From contig NZ_RZHG01000019.1 of NCBI RefSeq assembly GCF_003989795.1, forward strand, positions 372,145 to 436,144: a stretch of 64,000 nucleotides of DNA. The letters are read 5' to 3'. A program made the translations under genes and the position numbers. The notes under the pieces are model-generated. The model worked only from the letters and a program-made list of their open reading frames with translations. It did not search any database and was not told the DNA's origin. Origin of the DNA: Vreelandella andesensis (GTDB lineage: Bacteria > Pseudomonadota > Gammaproteobacteria > Pseudomonadales > Halomonadaceae). Below, one piece after another: positions 1 to 9,250 of this stretch (the first letter of the stretch is position 1; each line of letters begins with the position of its first letter).

Positions 1-198
1 TATTTTTAACAACAGCTTGCATGTGTTTTTTGCGAATAAAAGAAGGTTCTTAGACCATGGTATAAAAGGCGGTTAAGTGACTTAATAAGGGACTTAAAGC
101 CCGTTTCCATAGCGTTTTTCGATACTGGTGCGTTTATGCTTAAGTTAGCGATGGTAGGGAAAGCGTTTGATGTTTTGTTACGGGAAAGATAGTCTTAA

Positions 199-215
199 TT
201 GATATAGCGTATCAA
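199..215. promoter_or_regulatory. Operator-like inverted repeat upstream of paaN
   Basis: A 6-bp inverted repeat (TTGATA / TATCAA, 5-bp centre) lies 28 bp before the paaN ATG. The core 15 bp at 200-214 match 12 of 15 positions of 3613-3627 in front of paaX, in the same orientation on the + strand. PaaX operators in other bacteria contain TGATTC-type half sites, so a PaaX site is plausible. The assignment is inferred from the shared motif and its position. Confidence 0.4.
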
Positions 216-242
216 AAAAACAAGTGAGTGCAGGAGCGCCCC

Positions 243-1925
243 ATGTCGCAATCAGCGCAGCAGATGTTTGACCTTCATCGTGAGATTCTTGACCAAGCTG
301 TCGACACCATCTCTAGCCGTAATTTCTGGACGCCCTACCCAGAAAGCATGCGCAAATACCCTGAGGATGCTGTTAAGGCGGCGCCGTCTAACCTCGAGTC
401 CCTGCTCAATCAGCCGTTTACGCTTATTAACAGTGTTGGCAGCAGTACCGAGCAAGTGGGTGGCGAAGTGTCACCTTACGGCTTTGAACTCGGCATTACT
501 TATGACCAGCCAGACCCCAACGAGCTGATAGCATCCATGCAAGTGGCCATGCGTGACTGGCGAAATGCTGGGGCGCAAGCGCGTGTTGGGGTGTGTCTGG
601 AAATCCTGTCGCGTCTTAATGCCATGAGTCCGGAGATCGCCCAGGCGGTGATGCATACCAGTGGTCAGGGGCCGCTGATGGCATTTCAGGCGGGTGGGCC
701 GCATGCCCAGGATCGTGGCCTTGAGGCCGTGGCGTATGCTTGGCAGGCAATGGCGCAGATTCCCGCCGCAGCGCAGTGGGTTAAGCCCCAGGGCAAGCAC
801 GATCCTATTGTGATGGATAAGCGTTTTCACATCGTTCCCCGTGGTATCTCGTTGGTAGTGGCTTGTTCTACGTTTCCTACGTGGAACACTTATCCTGGTT
901 TGTTTGCCAGTTTAGCGACGGGCAACCCCGTTATTGTTAAGCCACACCCCGGCGCTATTCTGCCGTTGGCGATGAGCGTGCGGGTTGCTCAACAGGTGCT
1001 AAAAGAAGCAGGCTTCGACCCCTGTCTAGTCAGCTTAATGCCCGACAGTGTCGATGCGCCGCTCACCAAGACGTTGGCGCTTAATCCTGCGATCAAGCTG
1101 ATCGATTTTACCGGCTCGAACGCTTTCGGTGATTGGTTGATACAAAATGCCACTCAGGCCCAGGTATTCGCCGAGAAAGCTGGTATTAACTCGATCATTA
1201 TCGACAGTGTGGATAACCTTAGAGCCGTCACGGCTAACCTTGCTTTCTCGCTGAGCCTTTATTCAGGGCAGATGTGCACGACCCCTCAAGCTGTTTATGT
1301 GCCTAGAAACGGTATCGAAACAGCGGAGGGCCATGTAAGTTTTGACGACGTAGCGGCAGCGCTTGCGAAAGCTGTTCAAGCCTTTCTGAGTGATAACGAT
1401 CGAGCCTGCACAGTGCTGGGTGCTATACAGTCGTTGGAGACGCAAGCGCGCATTGATGAATGCCGTGGTTTAGGTGACATAGTGTTGGATAGCGAGCAAC
1501 GCGAGCACGCTCATTTCCCTAATGCCCGTATCCATACGCCGCTGATCTTAAAGGTAGATGCAGAGCAGCAGGCTGCCTATAGCGAGGAGCGCTTCGGTCC
1601 CGTTAGCTTTGTTATCGCCACCGATAACACTGCGCACAGTATTGCGCTGGCGCGAGACGTCATCGGTAAAAAAGGCGCGATAACCCTGGGAGGCTATACC
1701 ACAGATGAGGCCGTGGCCGAGCAGCTCGAAGAGCTAGCGATGGAGGTGGCAGCGCCACTCTCGCTGAACTTGGATGGGGGAATATTCGTTAACCAGTCGG
1801 CTGCTTTCAGTGATTTTCACGCCACAGGCGGTAATCCGGCGGCGAATGCTTCCCTATGTAATCAAGCCTTTGTTGCCAACCGCTTCGTGGTGGTTCAAAG
1901 CCGTCGCCACGGCCAATCAAACTAA
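243..1925 (+). CDS. paaN: Phenylacetate degradation protein PaaN (aldehyde dehydrogenase family)
   Basis: This 560-residue soluble protein is an aldehyde dehydrogenase-superfamily member of the PaaN type. PaaN acts on the semialdehyde formed after ring opening in aerobic phenylacetyl-CoA catabolism. The NAD-binding part has a [11 protein letters not shown] stretch near residue 200, the general-base region FAEKAGINS has Glu near 311, and the catalytic Cys345 lies in SGQMCTTPQ. It lacks the C-terminal MaoC hydratase domain of the bifunctional PaaZ, so a separate hydratase is expected elsewhere. The ATG at 243 is preferred over the in-frame GTG at 228 because AGGAG at 232-236 is spaced 6 nt from it. 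paaY follows after 11 bp and paaX is convergent, which supports the pathway assignment. Regulation by PaaX is likely. Confidence 0.88.
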   Translation: MSQSAQQMFDLHREILDQAVDTISSRNFWTPYPESMRKYPEDAVKAAPSNLESLLNQPFTLINSVGSSTEQVGGEVSPYGFELGITYDQPDPNELIASMQVAMRDWRNAGAQARVGVCLEILSRLNAMSPEIAQAVMHTSGQGPLMAFQAGGPHAQDRGLEAVAYAWQAMAQIPAAAQWVKPQGKHDPIVMDKRFHIVPRGISLVVACSTFPTWNTYPGLFASLATGNPVIVKPHPGAILPLAMSVRVAQQVLKEAGFDPCLVSLMPDSVDAPLTKTLALNPAIKLIDFTGSNAFGDWLIQNATQAQVFAEKAGINSIIIDSVDNLRAVTANLAFSLSLYSGQMCTTPQAVYVPRNGIETAEGHVSFDDVAAALAKAVQAFLSDNDRACTVLGAIQSLETQARIDECRGLGDIVLDSEQREHAHFPNARIHTPLILKVDAEQQAAYSEERFGPVSFVIATDNTAHSIALARDVIGKKGAITLGGYTTDEAVAEQLEELAMEVAAPLSLNLDGGIFVNQSAAFSDFHATGGNPAANASLCNQAFVANRFVVVQSRRHGQSN

Positions 1926-1936
1926 CGGAGAACGTG

Positions 1937-2542
1937 ATGCCTTACTATCGACTTGAAGGGGTGACGCCAGTGGTGCACCCGACAGCGTATGTCCACCCGA
2001 CAGCAGTGTTGATTGGGGATGTGATCGTGGGCCCCAACTGTTATGTAGGTCCTGGCGCGGTGATGCGCGGCGATTTTGGCCGTCTGGTGCTGGAAGAAGG
2101 TTCAAACCTTCAGGATACCTGTGTGATGCACGGCTTTCCGGGGTGCGTCACTAAGGTTGAGAAAGATGGCCATATCGGCCATGGCGCGGTACTGCATGGC
2201 TGCGTGATTGGGCGTGATGCCATGGTTGGCATGAACGCCGTGGTGATGGACGGCGCCAAGATTGCTGAGCGTTCTATCGTGGCGGCAGCAGCCTTTGTTA
2301 AGGCGGGCTTCGAATGTGAGCCCCAGTCGCTGGTAATGGGGTCACCTGCAAAGGTTAAGCGCGCGCTGAGTGATGAGGAGTTTGCTTGGAAGCAGCAGGG
2401 CACCCAAGAGTATCAGCGCCTAGTGACCCGTTGCCGCAACAGTTTGGAACCTTGTGAGCCGCTGACAGAGCTCGATGCTGACCGCCCAGCTTTGCAGGCC
2501 GGTGATACGCAACCGAAGCAGCAGACTTTAGATAAAAAATAG
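1937..2542 (+). CDS. paaY: PaaY, hexapeptide-repeat thioesterase of the phenylacetate pathway
   Basis: This 201-residue protein is a left-handed beta-helix of the gamma-carbonic anhydrase-like family. Hexapeptide repeats run from about residue 10 ([17 protein letters not shown]) to about 135, including conserved metal-type histidines in MHGFPG and [10 protein letters not shown]. In E. coli, PaaY is a thioesterase that clears dead-end CoA thioesters of the pathway, and a thioesterase role is assumed here from family knowledge. The length is close to E. coli PaaY. ATG 1937 with ACGGAG 6 nt upstream is a better start than the GTG three bases earlier. It is probably cotranscribed with paaN. The hydrophilic tail after residue 180 is not conserved-looking. 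Confidence 0.87.
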   Translation: MPYYRLEGVTPVVHPTAYVHPTAVLIGDVIVGPNCYVGPGAVMRGDFGRLVLEEGSNLQDTCVMHGFPGCVTKVEKDGHIGHGAVLHGCVIGRDAMVGMNAVVMDGAKIAERSIVAAAAFVKAGFECEPQSLVMGSPAKVKRALSDEEFAWKQQGTQEYQRLVTRCRNSLEPCEPLTELDADRPALQAGDTQPKQQTLDKK

Positions 2543-2619
2543 ACCTTGGATAAGTCGCCACAATTATAAGCGCTAGCCTGTTCGATGTGACGACGCATAG
2601 AACTGGTTAAGTAACTTTT

Positions 2620-3546
2620 CTAGTCTAGCCCGCCGAAGCGCTGGTAAAAGCTAGGGCCGGGGGCGGGTAATGGACCCTCGGCGGTTTCCAAGTGTCGGTC
2701 TAGCCAGCGTTCTGCGCGTTCGTAGAGCAAGCGATAAAGGTTGCGGCAGAGTTGGTGAGCGTAACGACCTTCCCACGCCGTTGGGAGTAGTTCGTCAGGC
2801 AAAAGGGGGTCGCGCAATTGAACCTTGCGATACTCATGAATCAGCAACGTACGCGCAATGAAGCACGCTTCCTGCCCAAGATGGTTCTCTGCGTTGAGCG
2901 CATTCCAAAGCGGGCGAAACTTAACCAGAAAACGTTGGTATAGCTCGGCTAGTTCGTCAAGATTCCAGCTTTCCCTGACCTGAAGCCGCAGTGGCTTGCT
3001 GGTCATGGGGTCCATGGTCTCGGTTTGCATTACAATGGTGTCATCTGCCGCATCCAGTTCTTGCAAGGCCGCCATGGTCTCTGCGCGTGACAGCGTAGGG
3101 TGAGCCAATACGCCCTGAGAAAAACTACCAAAACCTAGCCATTCGAGTTCGTCGCGAATCTGCTGACGTCGGTCTGGAGGCAGCTGTGTTAGCAACGCCA
3201 ATGTCCACTGGCCTGACCAAGGAGGCTGAGCGCCGTGATAGACGCGCTTGAAGGCTTGTTCAAAACGCCGCCGCCCAGGGCCACTTAACCGATAGTAGCT
3301 GCGACGGCCCACCTTCTCTCCCCGCAGCCAGGTTTCATTGGTTAGCCGGTAGACCGAGGTACGCACCAGTCGCTCATTGATGCCGATGGGCTCCACCAGT
3401 TTCGACAGGCTACCTAACCACACCGTACCGCCCCGCGGAACGATAGAGTCGCCATAGACGGTGATAATCAGCGAACCGGCACGAATTGGCCGACGCTTCT
3501 GAAAGTCATCAATAAGTGTAGCAACACAGTCTTTAGCTGACGACAT
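2620..3546 (-). CDS. paaX: Phenylacetyl-CoA-responsive repressor PaaX
   Basis: This 308-residue cytoplasmic regulator matches PaaX over its full length. It has an N-terminal GntR-like winged helix (about residues 20-95, including LVRTSVYRLTNETWL), a central PaaX domain, and the C-terminal region rich in Leu/Arg with the PGPSFYQRFGGLD ending. PaaX represses paa catabolic operons until it binds phenylacetyl-CoA. It is convergent to paaY, with 77 bp between the stops. Its own promoter region carries a copy of the motif found before paaN (3613-3627), consistent with autoregulation. The ATG at 3546 is the only good upstream start. Confidence 0.9.
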   Translation of the reverse strand: MSSAKDCVATLIDDFQKRRPIRAGSLIITVYGDSIVPRGGTVWLGSLSKLVEPIGINERLVRTSVYRLTNETWLRGEKVGRRSYYRLSGPGRRRFEQAFKRVYHGAQPPWSGQWTLALLTQLPPDRRQQIRDELEWLGFGSFSQGVLAHPTLSRAETMAALQELDAADDTIVMQTETMDPMTSKPLRLQVRESWNLDELAELYQRFLVKFRPLWNALNAENHLGQEACFIARTLLIHEYRKVQLRDPLLPDELLPTAWEGRYAHQLCRNLYRLLYERAERWLDRHLETAEGPLPAPGPSFYQRFGGLD

Positions 3547-3612
3547 AGTGAATGTTGATTCCCTTTGCGATGATGTTGTCGCTAAAAACGACAGAAAATA
3601 TAAATTATATGG

Positions 3613-3627
3613 TGAATTATCGTATCA
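3613..3627. promoter_or_regulatory. Operator-like motif upstream of paaX
   Basis: TGAATTATCGTATCA shares 12 of 15 positions with 200-214 upstream of paaN and ends in the same CGTATCA. Flanking bases extend a GTGA/TCAC inverted repeat (3612-3628). It lies 67 bp upstream of the paaX start. A PaaX autoregulatory site is the simplest reading. Confidence 0.35.
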
Positions 3628-3748
3628 CGTTTTTTCGGTCTGCTTTTATTTTCCATCCAACCATTTGATAATGTTAAAAATTTATTGCTATCAGTCAGTT
3701 GCTTAAATGATATATTCAAGCGCTAATACTTTGCTAGCCTTCACCGCA

Positions 3749-4243
3749 TTACGATAAAGATGCCAGCGTCTCCACCTCAAACGCGACGATCTGCCGTTCA
3801 ACACGGGAAAACTCCACCCCGACTAGATGAATCGGCTTGCCGCTGGAGCTGGCATCTTCCACGGTTACACCCACCCCAGGGGCAGCAAAGTGGCTGTAAA
3901 AGACGCTGGCATAGGCCTGTGTGAAAGTGTGGCCTTCATAACAAGCAATTGGGTTGTTGCGATACCAGTCGTGGGGTAAGCCAGCGAAGAGTGCTTTCAG
4001 GTGCGCTTCCAAGCCCACCAGATCATGCTGACGCAATACCATAAACAGGGTGCGGCGCGTAAAGACCCTGCGTTCCTTGGGCTGGTTATCCAGAATCGGC
4101 TTGTTGTATTCGTCGGCAATCCTTTCGGGTGGCGTTACATCGATCCCCAGATGGTGGCGCTGTTGCTGCAGTTGATAGCGAATATTTGCGTCCAGATCCT
4201 CGCGGCTGGTGACCACACCATTGAAGGAGCTGATGCGCACCAC
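3749..4243 (-). pseudogene. Internally deleted AAA-ATPase / PD-(D/E)XK nuclease family remnant
   Basis: The 164-codon frame reads as pieces of the large (about 500-residue) AAA-ATPase-like/PD-(D/E)XK family. An N-terminal piece has TSREDLDANIRYQLQQ, a Walker-B-like ADEYNKPILDN follows, and the frame then jumps directly to the C-terminal part (LKALFAGLPHDWYRNNP, YASVFYSHFAAPG, GVTVEDASSSG). The Walker A region and several hundred residues between the two parts are absent. The nuclease core, usually GRLDMA...FEFK, is replaced by a form with no clear catalytic triad (FEVE). No good ribosome binding site is visible. I read it as a decayed gene. No function is proposed. Confidence 0.6.
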
Positions 4244-4484
4244 AAGATATTTGGTTTGCCAATCCCACTTGTCGTGGATATATAGTCGCTATTTGTCGGA
4301 GACCCATCTCCTGTCAAAGGCCAACCTGAATAATGGAACGCTCTTCGAGGCTGAGTTCTGTATAAGCCATAAATCCAATACCTTACTAAAATTTTAAGAT
4401 GTTGCACTCAGTTTTGCGGCCAAGATGGGTAATCCCGAGTTTTATCAACCAACGCGAAAAACTAGCACCCCGGAGCGCCAAGTA

Positions 4485-5090
4485 ATGGGCCTATCAGGCA
4501 GGAAAAAACAGATATGGCTAGGCGCCCTTGTGGGCACATGGGCGCTCGGAATTGCGTATGTTTTTTGGCTTTTTATGTTCAAGGATTTGAGGGTGTTCGC
4601 AGACGAACCGGAGAGTCTTGCCAAATTTTCGCAGGCGGTCGCTGAACAGGTATCAAAGCAAGTCCCTGTGCAGAATGTGCCCAAGAGAGAATCCACGCAG
4701 CTGGTTATCATGTGGGACCCCGCCTGTTCGTGCAGTCGATTCAGCGAGGGTCATGTCAACGACATAATCGACATCTACAGCCCGTCGGGCATCGAGTTCA
4801 TTGTTGCCACTCCCAGTGAAGAGGCGTTGGCGCTTGCCACATCCACATTTCCCGAGGTAACTAATGCCATTGCCGTTGAAGGTATTAGCGGGATCAGCAG
4901 CCCATCCGCTGTTATCATTGACGAATCAGGTAACGTCATGTATTCAGGGCCATTTAGTGACGGTGCTTTGTGCAATGCCGACGGTGACAGTCCAGTGGAA
5001 ATTATGCTGGACGAAATGAATGAGAAGGAATCAGTATCGCCCTGGCTGAACATTTCGAGCTTTGGGTGTTATTGCGACTGGCCACGATAA
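4485..5090 (+). CDS. Membrane-anchored thioredoxin-like protein (DUF6436-like)
   Basis: This 201-residue protein has a single N-terminal membrane segment (about residues 10-30, [19 protein letters not shown]) followed by a periplasmic domain with a thioredoxin-like layout: the strand [19 protein letters not shown] with a CxC pair, a later [19 protein letters not shown], and a C-terminal FGCYCDWPR with another CxC. Resemblance to the DUF6436 family is from memory. The function is unknown; thiol exchange is possible. ATG 4485 with GGAG at 4472-4475 is preferred over the earlier ATG at 4425, which lacks a ribosome site. The chemoreceptor gene starts 40 bp downstream and may be cotranscribed. Confidence 0.6.
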   Translation: MGLSGRKKQIWLGALVGTWALGIAYVFWLFMFKDLRVFADEPESLAKFSQAVAEQVSKQVPVQNVPKRESTQLVIMWDPACSCSRFSEGHVNDIIDIYSPSGIEFIVATPSEEALALATSTFPEVTNAIAVEGISGISSPSAVIIDESGNVMYSGPFSDGALCNADGDSPVEIMLDEMNEKESVSPWLNISSFGCYCDWPR

Positions 5091-5130
5091 AAAACTGATA
5101 GAACATCATCAAACACCTGAGGCAGATAAC

Positions 5131-6486
5131 GTGTTCAAGACTCTGAACCCTGATGTATTTAACGGCGAGTGGCGAAATTCGAGCAAAAAAATGCTCGGCG
5201 TTGTTGTCATGCTGACGGCCGTTAGCTTTGTGTTGGCATATTTCAATAACACCTGGCTTGAGGCCGCGCTAGTAAGTTTGCCGACAGCTCTGCTGGCCGT
5301 CTATTTGGTCATTTCCCATGGTGAACAGCTCATCACACGCCTGTACCTCGGCATCGCTTTCATGGTGTTTACCGGGCTTCATATTCATCAGATGCACGGC
5401 ATGATCGAATTTCATTTTGGGTTGTTTGCGCTGCTTGCGTTTCTCTCCGTTTTTCGGGATTGGCGTGTCATTGTCGCCGGGACGGCAACCGCCGTACTGC
5501 ACCACCTGGCATTTTGGTACCTACAGGCGCAGGGGCTTGGCGTTTGGGTGCTCCCCGAGGCGCAGTTAGGAATCATCTTCTTGCACGCGACCTACCTGTT
5601 GATTGAGGCCGGCATCTTGATATTGATTGCCAATTCAATGGCGATCCAGTTCGCCGATGCTCGGTCAGCGCTGAATGATAGCGATGCCATGAAGGGGCAG
5701 TTGCAAAGCCAAAAACAGGACATTCTTGACGAGGTGTCAGGCGTTACAGGTCAGGTCGCCAATTTGAGTCAGGAAGTCTCATCCGCGTCTGAGAACCTGT
5801 CTTCGTCAACGGCTCAGCAGGCGTCCATTATTGAACAGACATCGTCTTCGCTGGAGGAATTAACGGCGTCCGTTGCTCAAAATGCAGACAACGCTGAAAG
5901 AACGAGTTCATCTGCCCAACACTTGGTGGGTAAGGTCACTGAAAGCAGCCAGGACGTTCAAAAAACCAGTCAAGCCATGCAAAAGGTCGCCGAAAGCATC
6001 AGCGCGATCAACGATATTGCGTTTCAAACCAATCTGTTGGCACTTAACGCCTCGATTGAGGCGGCACGAGCCGGAGAAAGTGGTCGAGGATTTGCCGTTG
6101 TGGCAAAAGAGGTTCGAAAATTGGCTGAGGAAAGCCGCAGAGCAGCCGAGATCATATCCGACACATCCAATGAATCGGTTGCTATCGCAAGCAAGGCCAG
6201 CCAGCGAATACAGGCACTTGTCCCGGAAATTGAGAGTATGTCCAAACTGATTCAGGACATATCGGTCAGCACGAAGGAGCAAGCTGACGGCATTGAGCAA
6301 ATTAATATGTCGAACAACGAGCTTCAGAAAGTCGCACAGAATTCTTCCCGCTTGGCAGAACAACTGTCCGGTATGTCAGGCAATCTGGAGAGCTTGGCCG
6401 ACACATTAAATAAGCAAATAAGCGGTGAGAATATGGCGCTTACAGAATCACCTGCTAACGCACCACGTCTGGCTCGGCAAAGCTAG
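5131..6486 (+). CDS. Methyl-accepting chemotaxis protein with six-helix, histidine-rich membrane sensor
   Basis: This 451-residue chemoreceptor has six predicted membrane helices (about residues 22-168), almost no periplasmic domain and no clear HAMP. It runs straight into a coiled-coil signalling domain (about 190-430) with the conserved hairpin tip around [20 protein letters not shown]. The membrane part is rich in His (84, 86, 89, 95, 124, 125, 152) in contexts such as [14 protein letters not shown] and FRDWR...[10 protein letters not shown]. This pattern recurs in some other MCP and cyclase sensors and could hold heme, metal or a lipid-soluble ligand (inference). There is no CheR-docking pentapeptide at the C terminus. 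The GTG at 5131 with GAGG 8 nt upstream is preferred over the TTG at 5062. The ligand is unknown. Confidence 0.82.
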   Translation: MFKTLNPDVFNGEWRNSSKKMLGVVVMLTAVSFVLAYFNNTWLEAALVSLPTALLAVYLVISHGEQLITRLYLGIAFMVFTGLHIHQMHGMIEFHFGLFALLAFLSVFRDWRVIVAGTATAVLHHLAFWYLQAQGLGVWVLPEAQLGIIFLHATYLLIEAGILILIANSMAIQFADARSALNDSDAMKGQLQSQKQDILDEVSGVTGQVANLSQEVSSASENLSSSTAQQASIIEQTSSSLEELTASVAQNADNAERTSSSAQHLVGKVTESSQDVQKTSQAMQKVAESISAINDIAFQTNLLALNASIEAARAGESGRGFAVVAKEVRKLAEESRRAAEIISDTSNESVAIASKASQRIQALVPEIESMSKLIQDISVSTKEQADGIEQINMSNNELQKVAQNSSRLAEQLSGMSGNLESLADTLNKQISGENMALTESPANAPRLARQS

Positions 6487-6896
6487 TAGAGTTGGCACTA
6501 ACCTACCTCAAATGACACACCTGATTTGATGCTTAGTGCCGTATTGGTATCGTCAAAAAAAACGATATTGATAAATGATGCCGAGTAGCAGAGCGATTGG
6601 CCGCTGGCTTTCTTGCACGTGAAAACGCCGCACGTAAAACCGCCGCACGTGCCGGTGTCAAAGCTTATACAGTTAAAACGTAAAAAAGTATGGCGTATGG
6701 GTGTCGTATAACTTTTAGTGGCTAAGCTCTTTTTTGTGCTGTATAAAAATGGACAAATACAATGTTAAATTGTCTTTCGTAAGCAGCCAGTAACGTCGCA
6801 TCCTGCAAGGTATCCTCCATTATCGCGTAGTGTGTAACGAACATTAATTGACATCATCAAGACTAAGCGATGAGCCTGCCGGAGAGGAAACCAAGC
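6487..6896. other. Intergenic region between chemoreceptor and EAL gene
   Basis: About 410 bp with no convincing gene. It holds a 15-bp direct repeat (6619-6648). A short open frame across the repeat encodes an Ala/Arg-rich stretch (ARENAARKTAARAG) that I could not place in a family. AT-rich sequence from 6700 probably contains the promoter for the EAL gene. Confidence 0.4.
6619..6648. repeat. Short tandem repeat, 15 bp x 2
   Basis: CGTGAAAACGCCGCA at 6619-6633 is followed directly by CGTAAAACCGCCGCA at 6634-6648 (13 of 15 identical), and then CGTGCCG begins a third partial copy. It is intergenic and one of about ten such loci in the window. Confidence 0.75.
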
Positions 6897-7712
6897 ATGA
6901 CGAATTGCGATGGCACTGATGGACAGTGCGCACATTGCAGCGGTGGCACACCGTTCGAATTCTCGATGGCCTTTCAACCGATCGTTAATGTTGCCCAACG
7001 AGATATTTACGCTTATGAAGCCTTGGTAAGGGGCATCAACGGCGAGTCCGCCTTTTTTATTCTTAACCAAGTCACCGGCGAATTGCTTTATCGCTTTGAC
7101 CAAGCCTGTCGTGTTAAAGCCGTTGAACTTGCCAGCCGGTTGGGGATGGACCGGCCTCTGTCCATCAATTTCCTACCCAATGCGGTCTATGAGCCTGAGG
7201 CATGTATCAAGGCAACCCTGGAAGTGTCTGAGCGCGTTGGTTGGCCGGTGGACCAACTGATCTTTGAGATTACAGAAACCGAGAAGGTACGCGATCGTCA
7301 GCACATCAAGGATATTGTTGATGCTTATAAAGAAATGGGCTTTACGGTCGCGCTGGATGATTTTGGTAGTGGCTATGCTAATTTGGACTTACTGACCACG
7401 TTATCGCCTAACAAGCTCAAGATCGATCGCGAACTGGTCATGGACTGTGATCAAGATTTTCGACGACAGTCGATGTTAACAGCGCTGGTGACCATGGGCC
7501 GTTGTCTTGATATGGAACTGGTAGCTGAAGGGGTAGAAACCGTCACAGAAGCGCGCTGGCTAATGGACGCAGGTATCTATTTACAGCAGGGCTTTTTCTA
7601 TGCGCGTCCCGCCTTTGAGCATATTGTCAGGGATCTTCATGAGGCATTTGACGCTGTTCACCAGGCACCTGCTAACCGTCTAACGTCAATAAGTGATTTT
7701 GAGACGCCCTGA
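6897..7712 (+). CDS. Stand-alone EAL-domain c-di-GMP phosphodiesterase
   Basis: This 271-residue cytoplasmic protein is essentially one EAL domain (about residues 20-250). Catalytic features are intact: YEALVRG, INFLPNAV (Asn), EITETE (Glu), ALDDFGSGYA (Asp-Asp), KIDREL (Lys) and AEGVET (Glu). It is therefore predicted to hydrolyse c-di-GMP to pGpG. The short N terminus carries three Cys (NCDGTDGQCAHCSG), which could be a small metal or redox site. ATG 6897 has GGAGAGGA 8 nt upstream, while the ATG at 6870 lacks a ribosome site. It precedes two cyclase-type genes and kaiCB on the same strand, with gaps of 134-153 bp, so one signalling unit is likely. Confidence 0.88.
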   Translation: MTNCDGTDGQCAHCSGGTPFEFSMAFQPIVNVAQRDIYAYEALVRGINGESAFFILNQVTGELLYRFDQACRVKAVELASRLGMDRPLSINFLPNAVYEPEACIKATLEVSERVGWPVDQLIFEITETEKVRDRQHIKDIVDAYKEMGFTVALDDFGSGYANLDLLTTLSPNKLKIDRELVMDCDQDFRRQSMLTALVTMGRCLDMELVAEGVETVTEARWLMDAGIYLQQGFFYARPAFEHIVRDLHEAFDAVHQAPANRLTSISDFETP

Positions 7713-7846
7713 CAGCATGACGATAAGCATGGAACCAATATGAAGTTACTGCGCGTTAGCGGCACCTAGTATCTGCAGTCTCAATAGTCGTCTTATCGCC
7801 ATCATAAAATCTGCTTGCATCACGCTCTTAATTGAAAGGCATATCC

Positions 7847-9097
7847 ATGGAAGATGTTATCTATCAGCAGCTGCTTGAGTCAGCCGTAGAACAATCCTTC
7901 AATGCTATCTTGATTACGACTGCGCAGCTTGATTCGCCAGGGCCGACGATTGTCTATGTCAATCACGCCATGACGCAGATGACTGGCTACACCAAAGAAG
8001 AGCTCATTGGCAAAACACCCCGGTTACTACAGGGAGAGAAAACTGACCGGACGATGCTGACATGTCTACGCCAGACGCTGGAAGCAGGCAAATATTTTGA
8101 AGCTGTTACTACCAATTACTGTAAAGATGGGCGCGCTTACCCCGTGGAATGGAATATTTCACCGGTCCATAGCGCCACGGGTGACATTACGCATTTTGTT
8201 GCTGTTCAGCGTGACCTCACGCGCGCTTTTCATGACCAGGAAACCATACAGATTCTGTCGAGTGCGCTTGAACTCTCGTCCGATCTTGTCATTATGACGG
8301 ACATTAAAGGCCGTATTGAATACGTTAACCCTGCCTTTGAGCAGCATACGGGCCACCATCGAGATGCTGTGATGGGAAAAACTACGCGTATTCTCAAGTC
8401 TGGTCAGCATACCCCCCAGTTCTACGCCCATATGTGGGATACCCTCACTCATGGTCGACCTTTCAGCGATACGTTTATTGATCGGACTACTGATGGGCAG
8501 ATATTGTATCTGGAACAGACCATCACACCGGTTAAAAATGCACAAGGCCAGATTATTCGTTATGTATCAGTAGGCAAGGATGTGACGGAGCGCGTTGATA
8601 GAGAGAAAAAGCTTAAACGGATAGCCAATACGGATAGCCTAACAGGCTTACCCAATCGAATGAGCTTCGACCGTCGCTTGGATAAGGAAATGACCCGTCG
8701 TGATCGTTATATGCGTCCTTTATCATTGATCATGCTCGATATCGACCACTTCAAATTTATCAATGATACTTACGGCCACCATGTCGGTGACAACGTGCTG
8801 GTCGAGTTTGCCCGGTTACTTTCCAGCAATCTACGTGAGATGGATCTTTGTGCCCGCTGGGGAGGCGAGGAGTTCATGGTGTTGGCGCCTGAAACGACAC
8901 GAGATCAAGCTTTACAGCTCGCGGACAAGCTACGCCAGCTTATCGCTGATACGCCTTTCCCCTCTGTAGGGCATATGACCGCTAGCTTTGGTGTCGTCGA
9001 GATAGGCGATGAGACCGCCATCGAGACTGTCAAACGTATTGACAGAGCCCTCTACGAAGCCAAACGCCTGGGACGAAACCGTGTTGTAACCGGTTGA
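7847..9097 (+). CDS. PAS-PAS-GGDEF diguanylate cyclase
   Basis: This 416-residue protein has two PAS domains (about residues 5-125 and 130-250) and a C-terminal GGDEF domain (about 255-412). The active-site loop is RWGGEEF, and the inhibitory site RxxD is present as REMD five residues before it, so an active, product-inhibited cyclase is predicted. The first PAS looks like a LOV fold (IVYVNHAMTQMTGY...GKTPRLLQGEKTD) but has Pro where LOV photoreceptors carry the flavin-binding Cys. ATG 7847 with AAAGG 7 nt upstream is chosen. Its first PAS is paralogous to that of the next gene. It probably feeds c-di-GMP into the same circuit as its EAL neighbours. Confidence 0.88.
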   Translation: MEDVIYQQLLESAVEQSFNAILITTAQLDSPGPTIVYVNHAMTQMTGYTKEELIGKTPRLLQGEKTDRTMLTCLRQTLEAGKYFEAVTTNYCKDGRAYPVEWNISPVHSATGDITHFVAVQRDLTRAFHDQETIQILSSALELSSDLVIMTDIKGRIEYVNPAFEQHTGHHRDAVMGKTTRILKSGQHTPQFYAHMWDTLTHGRPFSDTFIDRTTDGQILYLEQTITPVKNAQGQIIRYVSVGKDVTERVDREKKLKRIANTDSLTGLPNRMSFDRRLDKEMTRRDRYMRPLSLIMLDIDHFKFINDTYGHHVGDNVLVEFARLLSSNLREMDLCARWGGEEFMVLAPETTRDQALQLADKLRQLIADTPFPSVGHMTASFGVVEIGDETAIETVKRIDRALYEAKRLGRNRVVTG

Positions 9098-9250
9098 TAT
9101 CCACACCGACCTTTTATCATTCGCTTTGGTGTGTTCCGTGACCCGGCAGTGGGTGTTTCGTATATTGATGGATGTAGGAATGTTGTCCCACAAACGTCGC
9201 CTGGCTCTCTTTTAAAACGGCCTAAAGTCATCAATGAATAAGAAGGGCTT

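Noticed and set aside
228..242. In-frame GTG start for paaN five codons upstream
   Set aside because: The AGGAG at 232-236 would lie inside the coding region and is spaced correctly for ATG 243.
6570..6682. Ala/Arg-rich short open frame over the 15-bp repeat
   Set aside because: Its composition is caused by the repeat; no start signal.
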